This document shows, piece by piece, positions 48,901 to 60,870 of a stretch of DNA of 64,000 nucleotides; positions within the stretch are counted from its first letter, which is position 1; each line of letters begins with the position of its first letter. The DNA is from Apostichopus japonicus (Eukaryota; Echinodermata; Holothuroidea; Aspidochirotida; Stichopodidae). A program made the position numbers and the translations under genes. The DNA is taken from assembly GCF_037975245.1 (NCBI RefSeq), contig NC_092565.1:20432999-20496998 (forward strand). Reading direction: 5' to 3'. The notes beneath the pieces were generated by a model. That model was given only the letters and a program-made list of their open reading frames with translations. It ran no database searches and was not told the origin of the DNA.

Positions 48901-51900
48901 TTGCAGCACTCCATTTGTTATATTTGATTCAAATATCAGATATTCATAAAAAAACATATTGACATTCTACTGTTAATGCCTTTCCATGTTGCAGTCAACA
49001 TATCCATGTTTTTAACATTTTTGAAACCTTAGATATACATTGGGATGAATGTTTAGGATGTTTAAGTCACTTCATATTTGGTATGAAACATTAACACAAA
49101 GGCGAAGCCTACCACACTGTTATATATAATTTGAACAAAGCCTATCCCTAATTTGCATACAAGAATCAGGGCTGTTTGGTCCATTCACATGCTTCTCGTT
49201 GTTCTTATTAAAACAAATATGTTTTTTTTCGTAATTTCACTTCTATCAAACACAAGACAAAATAAGAATAATTCTTTCTAATTGTTACTGGTAATTAAGT
49301 TACATTAATTAATTATTAATTAATACTATCGGATTATTCTTTTGACCTCTCGTTTTCCACAGATGTCACAAAACCATTCTCTGGTTGAGTACCATCCTAA
49401 AAGATGGTCTATTACAGGCAATGTGTACAAGTTAATTGTGACATTCATAACATAACCACTGGCTAAATATTATTTTGGAAACCACAATAAGAAACGATAA
49501 CAAATGATTAATAATAAAATACTTGAATCTTTTGTTGAGGTCAAGCATGTTTAACATTTGGTCACAGACATTTTGACCGGTTTAACACTTTAAACACAAT
49601 TATCATATCAGTTTCTTTAAGCTAGTTATCTTTTTATTAATTTTTTTTCCCCCTGTTGGTTAAAAAAAAATCTGTTACAATGTATAAATAAAGGTGGACT
49701 CCTATATAGCAAAGTCACATTGGTAGAGGTGGTCACCGTAAACTTGAGAAAACAATTTATCAGAAAAAAGAAAGAAAGAAAAAAATCAGTTATATTTTTG
49801 ATTGATACCACTGTAGAAGAGGTAACATTAGGTAACATTAACATTAGAAGTAACATTAGGGGTAACATTAACGTAACATTATGACTTAATTTAGATTCCA
49901 TAAAACGTGACACTTTTGTTTCCCTCAAAATTCAAGCTTGAACTCTTTTTCTTCTTGAATCAAGGATACCTTTAAAACTATCACTTCTAGGTTAATTTTC
50001 TGGAATAATTGTAGTTTAGTAGAAAAATAGTTAACTATGTATAGGCAAGAGCTTGTTTCCATTATTTAAAAAAAAAAAAAAAAAAATTGCTTACATTTTT
50101 CTTGTTAAATTCACTTACAAAAGAGAAGTTAAACCAGTGAGCAAGAAAGTTTGTTTAAATGCAATATATATATGTTAATAATGCATCGAACATCTCAGGG
50201 AAACAAGAAAATAGTAGAAAATTGTAATACCATCAAAATGATATTACATATTAGATGATAAATTTTAATATCCATTTCATATCAGTTTGTTTTATTTATA
50301 CTTATAGATGTTTCTCTCAGGGAAAAGAAACCTTTCAATTAAATTGTTTTCAAACATTTGACCTCATTCATCATATATTTTCAAAGGCCAAACAGCTTTA
50401 GAATCTAAAGTATATAAACACACTTTAAGAGAGTGACAGTTTTAGTTTTGTCAACTTCAAATATTTGTCATGTTTTATTTACTAATTTATTTTCTTAGGA
50501 AAAGATTTGGTTTTAATCAGGATGTAGTGTTATAATTTAATATGTTAAATGCAATAAAATATAAACAAAAACTAATCAATTGGTATAAACATAACGCCTA
50601 CCTTAAGAACAAATAATCAAATACGGTACAATTTGTCTAAACCAAAGAATGTCCTAATAAATATGGTTTGAAATATTTCAAATTTCAAAGGTAAAGTAAC
50701 ATCTGTATTAATCATTTACTGAAATAGCTCCTTAAAAAGTTTTGCCAAATTCTATTTTAATATCTTCTTGAAATCTAAAATGGATTTTGTGTCTTTGGAT
50801 AATATTAGCCGGTTTGACCAGTTAAGTATTAAATGCTCTGTAAACAGTCAAAAAATAAAAACAATTAGTATGATATATGTTCCAAAATAGTGATTAAATT
50901 CAGATTAATTTTAAGTAACTTTTAGATTTTTCTTGTTAGTCATTAAAAAAATTTGGCCAAATTTTTCAGTAAAATATACGCTTTTTTAATTTAATTCATG
51001 TGTCCACTGTTACAATAATGAAATAAAATAAAAAAATATTAAGACATTTAGTACTAGAGAGGAGAAGAAGGCAAGAGGATTGTCCCCAATTTGTAAATTT
51101 GCTTAGGAACAAGTAGAAAAGAAACACAATCACCAGAAACTTACATGTTTTAAAGTTTTAAAGGGAGGATGGATTGTCTTCCTCCTCCCCCCGTCTCTTA
51201 TCCAACACCTTTGAAGCTCTGTGATTCTAGTTCTCGCAGAACGTGGTTGTCAAAATAGATGTAAATTGAAAATTGTTAGGTAAGGGAGTTACTGTGTTGA
51301 CAGTTGAATCAGTAATAGCATGTGGTAATTTGATTTAATTGGTAACTGGGTGGTGAACAGCATGCAGTGGTTAACATTTTGGGGGAAATTAAAAATTCTA
51401 TTGACCAGGCAAAAACAGAACATTATTAATTAACCATCTAACTGGAGGGAATCGGTAAAGTCTGATTTTGAGTTGCCACGCAGTTTCTGATTAGTTGATG
51501 TTGGAGGGATAAGGGTTGGTTCGGGAGGTTGGAGGGTGGGGGGGGGGATGGTGTTAGGTGGAGGGAAAAGATTAAATTAAATCTACAAAGTGGGGGGGAG
51601 TAGTCAATTAAGTTACTTTAAGAACAATTGTAGTGGCTGAAACTGATATTAACTCAAATTTGCAAGCAGGATCTGCTCGACATGTATTAAAACAAAAAAA
51701 TGTGGGGTTCTCGATGGTCCAGTCGATAAGTCAGTCGGCCATCAAGTTTGATGTTTACATTTGATTAGACTTTTTATTAAATTGCCAGTTATTAAATATT
51801 CTTCGTGAACTGGTGACTTTCCTTCAAGCAGACACAAGGGCAGTTTTATTCCTCTCGGAATTATTTCTTTCTCCTCACGGACAATTTGGCTAAGATCGGT

Positions 51901-53820
51901 TAAGATTATTATTCGAGAGACTCTCGTAGCGTTTAGCCGTCGTGTCAGCACATTTTTTGTGTGTTTTTCTTGTGAATCGAGTATTAACTAGCGTGCATTT
52001 GATCTCAAACTTCTCCGACGATCAGAAGACATACACACACAAGGTAAAGCAAACAATGATATAGCATGGGCTGACACAAAGGGGTGCTTAGCATTGCATG
52101 ACTGCCAGCCAATTCCTAACAACAATTAAACCATTTTTTAATATTTGATAAACAAAGTGCCTAACATATGCTATAAAATCTGTAGGTTGAGCTTGCCACA
52201 ATCTGGTGGGTGTCAAACCTCACCCCCCCCCCCCCCCTTAAAGGAAAAATGAGGTGCTTTTGAAACATAATCTGTTTTAATAAACAAAGAAGAAAACACT
52301 TGGAATTACTGAAATTAGACACAAAATGAAACCTATTTGATTCGTGGGATGTAGACATTCTTTCTTGAATGGAGCGCTCAGTTGCCGTTAAATTAGGAGC
52401 CAAATGATCATCAACGAGGATATCTGTTTAGATTTGAGAGGTGCCCCCAATTTGGTGTGAAAATTACATACAGTTCGGTCTGAATATCTAACGTTTACAA
52501 CCCACTGCAGAAAATTCAGTTTTTCATATTTGTGACAATGTTATAGCTATTCAAATGGACACTAGGTGATTCTATTACTGGCATAAACTTACAACAATAT
52601 TAATTTCAGATCAATCTTCAGCTGTTTATAGCTTCCCGATAGAATAAAGCATGTCTGTCCCTAACCTCATGAACAATGACTCGTTAACAGTCGAACAGCT
52701 GAATTAAGGTCCTAGTTAATTAATTAATATGACGCACCTTCTATATTCTCTTAATCATAACTTGAAATCTGCACAGGACAAAATGTCTCTTAATTTTTTA
52801 TTTGTTAACTTGGCCAAGTTTAATTTTGGATGTAGGCAGCTATAATGCTAACCTCAGTTCCTCTTAATTGAAACAGGGTAGGGGGGAAGGGGCAGGGCGG
52901 GCAGAAGCAAGTGTTACTATAGTATGCCCCCTGTGCCTTGCCTCTGTGCTATATTAACAGGTGGGTGTTTGATCATTTCTCTGTGATCTCTTAAATAGTA
53001 GATTAAAAACTTGTTACTTCACATTACCATACACATAATAGTGATTTTAAGTAAAAAACAACGGCCCATGGAAATAGAAGAGCTCTATTATACAACAGTA
53101 GGTGACAACACTGAACAATAAAAACCACACCCCTAACTTGGACTTCGTGTACATTTTCACTCGTAATTTCGCTTGAAACTTTGCTAAAACGTTTTTCGAA
53201 CCCTCTATTAACTTTACTTGAGAGAATCATAGCTTTTCATTGGTGATCTGTTCAGGGTAGGATACATAAATGTTATGTGATCTGATGAATTATTTGACAC
53301 TTGTCACCAAATAAATCAATCAATCAATAAATCAAAAGTGGAAATTGCAAAAGTCATATTCATAAAACTGTTAACATGTGAAATCAAACACAAATGTTGA
53401 AAAATGTTGCAACAAATCTTGTAGTTAAATATAAATACTGTAGTCTAATAGGTTAAACTCATCTATTGGTCTTTCGTAAATTGTAGAGTAAATAAACTAT
53501 CCTATGCTTAAGGTAAAATAAAATACCATCTGGTATAGTTTGGTGGTTCTGGTTTCCCTTTCATAATCATTAATCATCACTTGGGTGATGGACATTGTTG
53601 TCCATGAAACGGCCAGGGGATCCTGCAGTATGTTTTTGCTGATGCTATTAATCTTTTATTATCATGCCTCATGTTTTGTTTTTGCCATGTCATGCACTGT
53701 TTCTCTATTATTTTGTTCTCTCTCTCTCCACCTCTCTCTCTCTCCACCTACCTCTGTGCCCCCCTCCTCTCTCCTTCGGTGCTTTGTCTTCTTTTTCCTT
53801 TGGACCGATGCTTGCTGTAG
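45910..53820 (+). other. Intron P-R
   Basis: 7.9 kb, very AT-rich, with C/G homopolymer runs near 48608, 51538 and 52224 and TTAATTAA-type palindromes near 49308 and 52722. It contains the doubtful exon Q. It ends in a long CT-rich tract (53715-53800) before exon R. No other gene on either strand. Confidence 0.75.
47013..47060 (+). CDS. Possible cassette exon Q: Thr-rich stalk insert
   Basis: A 48-bp segment in phase 1-1 lies between exons P and R, preceded by a T-rich tract and AAAAG and followed by GTTTAC. It would add 16 residues including ESGTTISTTTTVIIT, a mucin-like extension of the extracellular stalk. The donor is weak and the sequence is low-complexity, so this may be chance. Leaving it out also gives a good frame. 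Confidence 0.25.
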
Positions 53821-54079
53821 ATATTTTAACCACCATGATGGTAGAACCGCCGCACCATAGCTCACCTTCGAGTGACCGCAGCTCGGGCCGTCCCGCCACT
53901 AGCCAAACAACCCCTACTCCTACTGTTTATTTCCCAGGAACCGAGATACCTCCCTTCAGCATCGTGGTGGCGGTCATTGTCGGCGGCATTCTGATCGCAG
54001 CGGTGGTACTCCTGTTGGCATTGGTCTATTGGAAACGGAACAGCATCAAAAAGAAATTACTGTCCACGAAAAGATGGAG
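53821..54079 (+). CDS. ADAM exon R: stalk and transmembrane helix
   Basis: Residues 564-648 plus junctions. A Ser/Thr/Pro-rich stalk (about 564-608) includes HHSSPSSDRSSGRPATSQTT and is probably O-glycosylated. A hydrophobic helix follows at about 609-633 (SIVVAVIVGGILIAAVVLLL and onward). It is followed by the basic stop-transfer sequence KRNSIKKKLLSTKRW, so the C-terminus is cytoplasmic. The acceptor is GCTTGCTGTAG after a long CT-rich tract and the donor is GTAAGT at 54080. GC content is clearly higher than in the flanking introns. Confidence 0.95.
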
Positions 54080-54430
54080 GTAAGTTCAAGAATGCTTTAG
54101 TGTTGTGAATTTAGTTTAATGTAATTCATGTGTATATTGTATTTATGCAGTCATTATTTGATGTAAGAACTCCTATGTGTCACGACATTATAGGATTCTT
54201 GAGAACAGATGTCATGAGGGGATAACTAGATTTGTCTCTCATCATAATTATCAGATTTTCATTAGTTTCTCGTTCTTAATCTGCAAAAAAGGAATTTTCA
54301 TTAATAAATATTTTGTATTCTGTAGTAGCACAAACATGGTACAGCGGTGGGAGGTTTGTCTGGTTTGAAGTCAACACTTTTTAATTCCTCGCCGCTGTAC
54401 CATGTACCGGAGGAAAAAGGAATCTATGTG

Positions 54431-54895
54431 ATGGTGATGGCGTGTGTGTGTATGTGTATGTATGTGACACTTTCTTGTAAACATTGTGACTCAAAACATT
54501 AATGGTAAATTAACTTAATACTTGGTGTGTGGATCAGTCTTATTGAGTACAAGAAGCCTATTGTTTTCTGTGAAGTTCATTGTCAACAGAGGTCAAAGTC
54601 TGAAAGCTTTGTGAACATGATAACTGAAAAAGTACATCTCTGTTAAACTTCATACATGGTATGCAGATTCAGCCTGTTGAGTACAAAAACCTTATTGAAA
54701 TTGGTGGAGGTCAAAGGTCATTTGTGGTCAAACATTTAAGTGGTAGTCAAAAACTTTTCTAGACATGATAACACAAGAAGCACATCTTTCTTGAACTTCA
54801 TAGTAGTATGTAGATCCAACTTGGTGAGTGCAAATATCCTATGGAAAATTGGTAGAGGTCAAAGGTCACATGAGGTCAACAGATACTTATTTTGA
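54431..54895 (+). repeat. Dispersed repeat with internal units and DR1 motifs, copy 1
   Basis: It begins GATGGTGATGGCGTGTGTG and contains about three diverged internal units built on AACTTCATA, TGGTATG, AGATCCA, TTGGTGAGTACAA and GGAGGTCAAAGGTCA. It matches 59611-60060 in order and layout. Perfect AGGTCAAAGGTCA occurs at 54708-54720 and 54856-54868. Confidence 0.8.
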
Positions 54896-56654
54896 ACTTT
54901 GAGTAATTGTATGGAAAGGAATCACAAAGCTAACTGGACTTGTTTTTTAATAGCTTTGCTGCTGCTCGACACAGTTATAATGAAGTGTGTACTGTAATGT
55001 GTGTTGCATACAAATTTGAATATTGTACATATAGGCTGCAAGTCTGTATTAACATGTAAACACCTCTTTAATGCAAAATATTGCAATATTAAAGATACTT
55101 GGAAAACTTAATAAAGGAAATATCAGGATAAAGTACCTTGATTGTCTTCCTAGTAAAGGAAATTCAAAAATTGGTTGGGATGTGTTGATAAGATGATAGT
55201 GAAAATGAAACAAGTTGCTTGAACACTTCACTGCATCCTGGGAACAATGTCAATGCAATATAACTTGGGCAAAAAGACCAGTGAGTTGTATACTTTAAAT
55301 TAAAAACTTTATAAACACTTTCTCTTTTCGAAGCAGATTTGATTGATTTGCTAAAGACAAGAAAGTGGTCAAAAAATATGGACCAGAAATGAAAAAATTG
55401 TATAAAAAATATTACACATCTTTGCTGTGATTAATTGTGGGTTGGAGAAAGTTAAAAATGAACCCTTTTTGCAGCCTCTGTTGTTGTTTGTAATGTAGAA
55501 AGACAAAGCTGTAAAGGAAAAAGCCAACAGTCCTTTAATGATTTTGTTTACTCCGGCCTCAGTGTCCTATCAGGTGAGGAGTGGAAATGTATAATGTACT
55601 TACGGAATGCTTTGTCTTATGCTAATTACCGAAAGAACAATGCACAACAGAGCCAAGCTGCCAGATAGAAATCCTTCAATAGCTTCAGTTGGGGCATGAT
55701 TTAGTCTAGTAGTTCCGTTAATGTTTCCGAGCAAGTCCTAGAAAAATACTAGACGGAACAACCAAAAAACCCCCCCCAAAAATTGAACAAATTCAAAGCA
55801 GGTTAGATCTTTCCTTCATTTTTTTAATTTTTTACTAACTTATTAAAATGGCCGATAGTGCTGAAAATGAAGTGTGCTATTCTTAAGCAGAAATAGTTTA
55901 GATATAATTTGCGTAAAAACTGTCAAATTTGCTAGAAGAAGAAGGCAAAAAACAAAATTCCCTAAAACCTGCTGTGTGCGGTTTAATTGCTTTTCTGCAA
56001 ATTTTGCTCAAAATGATATCAATAATGGATTCTCAAGAGCATGTAGTAAAAAGTATTTATACTAATAATGCTGAGGATTCCTGTTCTGCCTTCTCCATAA
56101 CCTTTCTCCCCACCCCCTCTCCCCCCTCTCCCCCTCTTCTCCCTCTCCCAGCTCTTTCTCCCCCAGTTCTCTCTCTCCCAATCTTGCCCCCCCTCCCTCC
56201 CCGGTGATGGTGGGCAGGAGAGGGTATTTGAACATAAAAGTAGTTACCTTTTAAGTACATAGGTATTGGATGATGGTTGGGGTTTGTTTGTCTTTCCACT
56301 TGGGAAACATTAATGGTCCGGTTTTCAATCCTGTTGAATTGTGAAATATTAGAAATCATCTCACAATTTGGTGGTCATGACTTTGCAGACAGTAGGCTAC
56401 ATGAAAGATGGATCTTGAAACCAGTCAGTGTAAAATGTTTGCTTTTGCAGTTTATAAAAGTAGTTATTTTTTATATTTTTTGATACACGTATGTGTACTC
56501 GTTATGAAGTGTTTGTGGCTATGAATTCCACCAGGGAATGTATGTTAAGTAACCAATTAGATCAAACCCCTGGGCAAATTTTTTGATTGGTTCTCCCATA
56601 GTCTGAGATAACCACATTTCTGTTCAAAGATACTAAAGTAAAACAAAAATATGC

Positions 56655-56930
56655 CTGAAGAGGAGGTTTATTCTTGAAATATGATCCATCTGAAAAGGAG
56701 TTTTATTCTTGAAATATGATTCCATCTGAAAAGGAGTTTTATTTTTGAAATATGATCCCTCTGAAGAGGACTTTTATTCTTGAAATATGATTCCATCTGA
56801 AAAGGAGTTTTGTTCTTGGAATATGATTCCATCTGAAGAGGAGTTTTATTCTTGAAATATACTTCATCTAAAGATGAGTTTTATTCTTGAAATATGATCC
56901 ATCCAAGGGGAAGTTATATTCTTGTAATGC
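56655..56930 (+). repeat. 35-36-bp minisatellite, about eight copies
   Basis: The unit is TGAAAAGGAGTTTTATTCTT then GAAATATGATCCATC, with GAAGAGGA and GATTCC variants; the last unit is diverged. Confidence 0.93.
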
Positions 56931-57646
56931 TTGTGTTCTTCTCACCAAACCTACACATCTCTCCTACAGGGTACATGTTGGTCAATTCTTTGCTATTTTG
57001 CTACAATCTCGTCGGACAATCAATCTACTGTCTGGGACAAAATTAAGACATTGTCGTCCTAGGGACGACAAGAATTAATCCTTAAAATATTTACCCTGAA
57101 CACCAAAGCACTAACTAAAGCACCTAGCTTTTCCCCATACGATTTCTTCTGCCATAGTTTTTGAATGCACAAAGCTACGTCATTTTGAACATGCACCATT
57201 TATCAAAAAGAGGTTTATTTTATTCCTACTGTATTTATTTATTTATTTTTTTATGTTGGGGAGGGGGGGGAGGCATAAACTTCTGCAAAATAATGGATTG
57301 AACTTAATGTAGCTGGGTGTGACAGACATATTTATACGTGTATTCACAATAATATGTGCACTCTGACTTTGAGTTTGAAAAGCTTTTGGTCCTTTTGTTA
57401 CACCCCTGAAGACACTCTCAGTCTGATGCTACTTGTAAGTATGCTGCGGTAAAGATCCAGGAATCGCCTCGAAAAATCTATCGGCAAGTACATTTGACGC
57501 CAGTTGTCTGCTTCCTACCTACCTGCCTGTCATTGCTTGTCGTCGCCCTCCTCGTTTAATCACATTTTACATAATGCCAGCTTGACTCTCATTATCCACA
57601 TGTATATACTTTCTTCCTGTGTCATTTCTGTATAAACATATGCATA

Positions 57647-57675
57647 TGTATATCTATATATATATATATATATAT
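57647..57675. repeat. AT microsatellite
   Basis: A short TA run just before the tRNA-like segment. Confidence 0.9.
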
Positions 57676-57738
57676 ACAAACGCCTACAGTGGAATTACGA
57701 CCTTCCTTACCGGTTTCGAACCTCTGGACACACAATCA

Positions 57739-57809
57739 GCGTCCATACCCTAGTGGCTAGGGTGTCCGCGTACAGAGCGGGAGGCCCGGGTTCGAATCCC
57801 GGTGGAGGG
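57739..57809 (+). mobile_element. tRNA-like segment (SINE head or tRNA pseudogene)
   Basis: D arm CCCTAGTGGCTAGGG, anticodon arm TCCGC-GTACAGA-GCGGG and T arm CCGGG-TTCGAAT-CCCGG are all well formed. The acceptor stem pairs at only five of seven positions and an extra base sits before the anticodon stem. The loop would give anticodon ACA, which is very unusual for Cys. AT microsatellites lie on both sides. It is most likely SINE-derived, though pol III promoter boxes look intact. Confidence 0.65.
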
Positions 57810-57858
57810 TGGAAGTTTTTTCACTGTTCTTGAATTTCCAACTCATTACGATTTTCAA

Positions 57859-57887
57859 TTATATATATATATATATATATTTTTTTC

Positions 57888-57984
<97 letters not shown>

Positions 57985-58004
57985 GTATATATATATGTAT
58001 ACAT

Positions 58005-58065
<61 letters not shown>
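57859..58065. repeat. Long AT microsatellite
   Basis: About 200 bp of TA dinucleotides with a few T, A and G interruptions. It produces spurious open frames of Tyr-Ile repeats on both strands. Confidence 0.97.
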
Positions 58066-58068
<3 letters not shown>

Positions 58069-59610
58069 AATGTCTGCATTTTGCTAATAGGGCATCTGGC
58101 CAACCAATTAATTTATGTCAAAGTGGGTATCTTCTGATTTTGATCCCTTTGTCAATGTCTTAGACAGTATGGCTTATGTAAAGTTGGTCTGCCTGTATGT
58201 ATTGTGCATTTGCAAATTTTGCATATTTCGTTAGTTGACCTGTAACAATGCGGATTCTGTGTGTGTGCGTTCTCACAAGCCGTTCCCGTGGTAATCATAC
58301 TACAAAGTATTTGGTCCATATCCTGTGGGTTTGGGGAGGGGGGGTTCGTTTTTAGTTGATCCCTCATCTGGATGTTATATACATGTATTGCAGTGATGTG
58401 TACCATCTCACAAGCCACTATAAAGTGTACCATCAAACCAGGCCTGTTATATGAATTATGGGTTTGGGAATTTTTTGTCATGTAAACCATTTTGAAAGCT
58501 TTCCTGGGCTATAGTCAAATCACTAAAAAGTGTAACATTCAAGATTATCTATTTAATCTATTTAATCGGTTTGGGGATCATTTTTGAGTCCTCCCTATTA
58601 TGTGGATGGTGTGGGTATATGCAGTTGTACACACCTTTTCACAAGCTTTGCTCTTTCATAGTCTCAGCACACAGCATATTAAAACATATGGTATGTACTC
58701 TATTTATTGTGGGTTTCAGGAAATTTTTTAAACGTTTATCCCTTACCTGGATGTCATGTGTATTGCAGTCATGCAACCATCTCACAAAGTAAACAGTTTA
58801 CCATGTAGACGACGGTTGTTCTATGTATTATGGGATTGGGGATATTTTTAGATTAATACTCTAAAAATTTTGAAAAAGATTTCAAAATTGGTGTAATATA
58901 TGTCGTCGTGTTTCAAAATTCAGAATAAACTTGGTAACCGTAAGTTACATTGCTTATAACCAGTGTTTTACGTTGGCGTATACCTTGAAAATTTTATACA
59001 ACCTTGACAGAGAGGAACAAGGGGAATGTTAGTTTAATAGATTAAACTGCATTATTTGTCATTTTTATGCCATTTATTCATGCTGCTGATCTTTTCATTG
59101 CAACAAAAACAAAGAAAGGAAGGAAGAAATAAATGTTTTCCATCATGAAGTCCTGGAAGAAAAAGGAAGACAGATTGTCTTATTAACAGGATAATTAGGC
59201 TATATTTCTAATTTATGAAGAAAATAGTTGTCTCACCAGTCTCGCTAGTTTTAGGTTTCATATCACATTCAGTAGTCATATTTAGTAGTTGTATATCATT
59301 TTTAAAGCCAAACCTAAATTTTATGAACAAACCCAAATATAGATTATGAATGCAATATTTCAATTTTTATTTATTTATATACTAAGACTTAAATAGTATA
59401 GCGGAGGGTTGGGGGGGGGGGAGAGGGGGTGTCAGTTACAACTCCAGCATCCACCTTTATCTTAAATGACAGGAAGGCTAGTGATAAAAAACCTTTCTAT
59501 CCTACTATCTTTGCAAGTTTGATACTAATAATCTAATATTTATTCAACCAAAAAATTGAAAAAGTTCTCTAAATAAGCATATCAAAATAAAACAAACTAT
59601 AAACTTTGCG

Positions 59611-60060
59611 ATGGTGATGTCGTATGTCACTCTTGCTTGCAAACAACTAACTCAAAAAGTTCACGGTGGATTAACTTCATACTTGGTATGTGGATCCGTC
59701 TTATCGATTACAAGAAATCATTTGAAATTGGTGCAGGTCAAATGTCATTTGCAGTCAACAGACTTTGTAAACACCTTTTAACTCAAAAGAGTACATCTTT
59801 GTTGAACTTCATACATGGCATGTAGATCCAGCTTGGTGATTACAAGAACCCTATTGAAAGTGGTGTTGTGGTCAGCATTTAAAGTCTCTGAAAATCTTGT
59901 AAACACGATAACTCAAAGAAGTAAAGTTTTGTTGAAGTTCATATTTAGTATGTAGATCCAGCTTGGTGAGTGCAAGTACCATATTGAAATTGGTAAAGGT
60001 CAAAGGTCATATCAGGTCAGGAGGGATCAAAGTCTGAAAACCTTCTAAACATGATAACTC
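59611..60060 (+). repeat. Dispersed repeat with internal units and DR1 motifs, copy 2
   Basis: It begins GATGGTGATGTCGTATGTCA and repeats the same internal unit (GTAGATCCAGCTTGGTGAGT etc.) about three times. A perfect AGGTCAAAGGTCA is at 59997-60009 and a near match (AGGTCAAATGTCA) at about 59737. No inverted ends or tRNA head were seen, so the element class is unknown. Confidence 0.8.
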
Positions 60061-60870
60061 CAAAAGTTAAAGCTATAATTAATCTGTGAATTCTCCAATG
60101 CTATGATTTCTATTGGCAAACAAAGTTTGGTCAAATTCAGTTCAGTTTAGTTTGTTTGAAGGGGCTCTATATAGGTCTTCAGCAAACCATACAGTCATCC
60201 CGGGAATGAAATCTGCTTCAAAGAGTTGATGGTCTTGCTTTAAACACACTCAAACAGCTCTTAAAAGTTTTCACCCTCTGAGCTTCAAAGGGTCAACAGG
60301 TCATCTCAAATGGTGTAAAACAAATATTGGCTCAAGGGGTCAATAGGTTCTCTCAAATGGTTTCAAACTTGGCCATTTTTCTCTGTGATTTATGCTAGAT
60401 GCCTTTTGCTTTGGCAGTAGGTTGTGAAATATTTCACAGTGTATAAACAATGTCATGTAACTCTCTCATAAATAACAATTATTAAAGGGATGGTTGGTAG
60501 CAGAGCTGATTTGCTAGCCCAAAACATTGGTAAAATGAAATATCTTTTTGATTCATACCTCTATATTCCACATAGGAAGACTGTACTCTCTAGATATTGA
60601 AACATTTTGGAATAAAAATTCTATACTGTAAAATCCTTACCAGTGCATTAAATGGTTGATGGCCCACAAGGGAGTGCTTACACATAAAGAGCTGGAAAAT
60701 CTCTGATATTTTCTGGTTCTCACTTAAATTTTGGACAATTTCTGTTGTTGAATTTTGAGCAAATTGCATGGCATGGTTTATAAAATGTCAAATAGTTGGT
60801 TGATGTGGAATTTTTTTTTTGGTTTAATTTTTTTTTTACTTATCTTGTTTATATCTCTTCCCTATTGCAG

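Larger units (their letters stand above)
54080..60870 (+). other. Intron R-S
   Basis: 6.8 kb. Holds two copies of the DR1-bearing repeat, a CT-rich tract (56098-56200), a 35-bp minisatellite, a tRNA-like segment and a long AT microsatellite. No coding exon was found between the transmembrane exon and the tail exon. Confidence 0.8.

Noticed and set aside
57809-58103. Open frames of Tyr-Ile repeats on both strands
   Set aside because: They are produced by the AT microsatellite and have no coding character.
60755-60870. Upstream ATG extending the last exon's open frame, suggesting a separate protein
   Set aside because: The stretch is the intron end with T runs; the acceptor at 60870 joins exon R in phase and the conserved domain order explains the tail.
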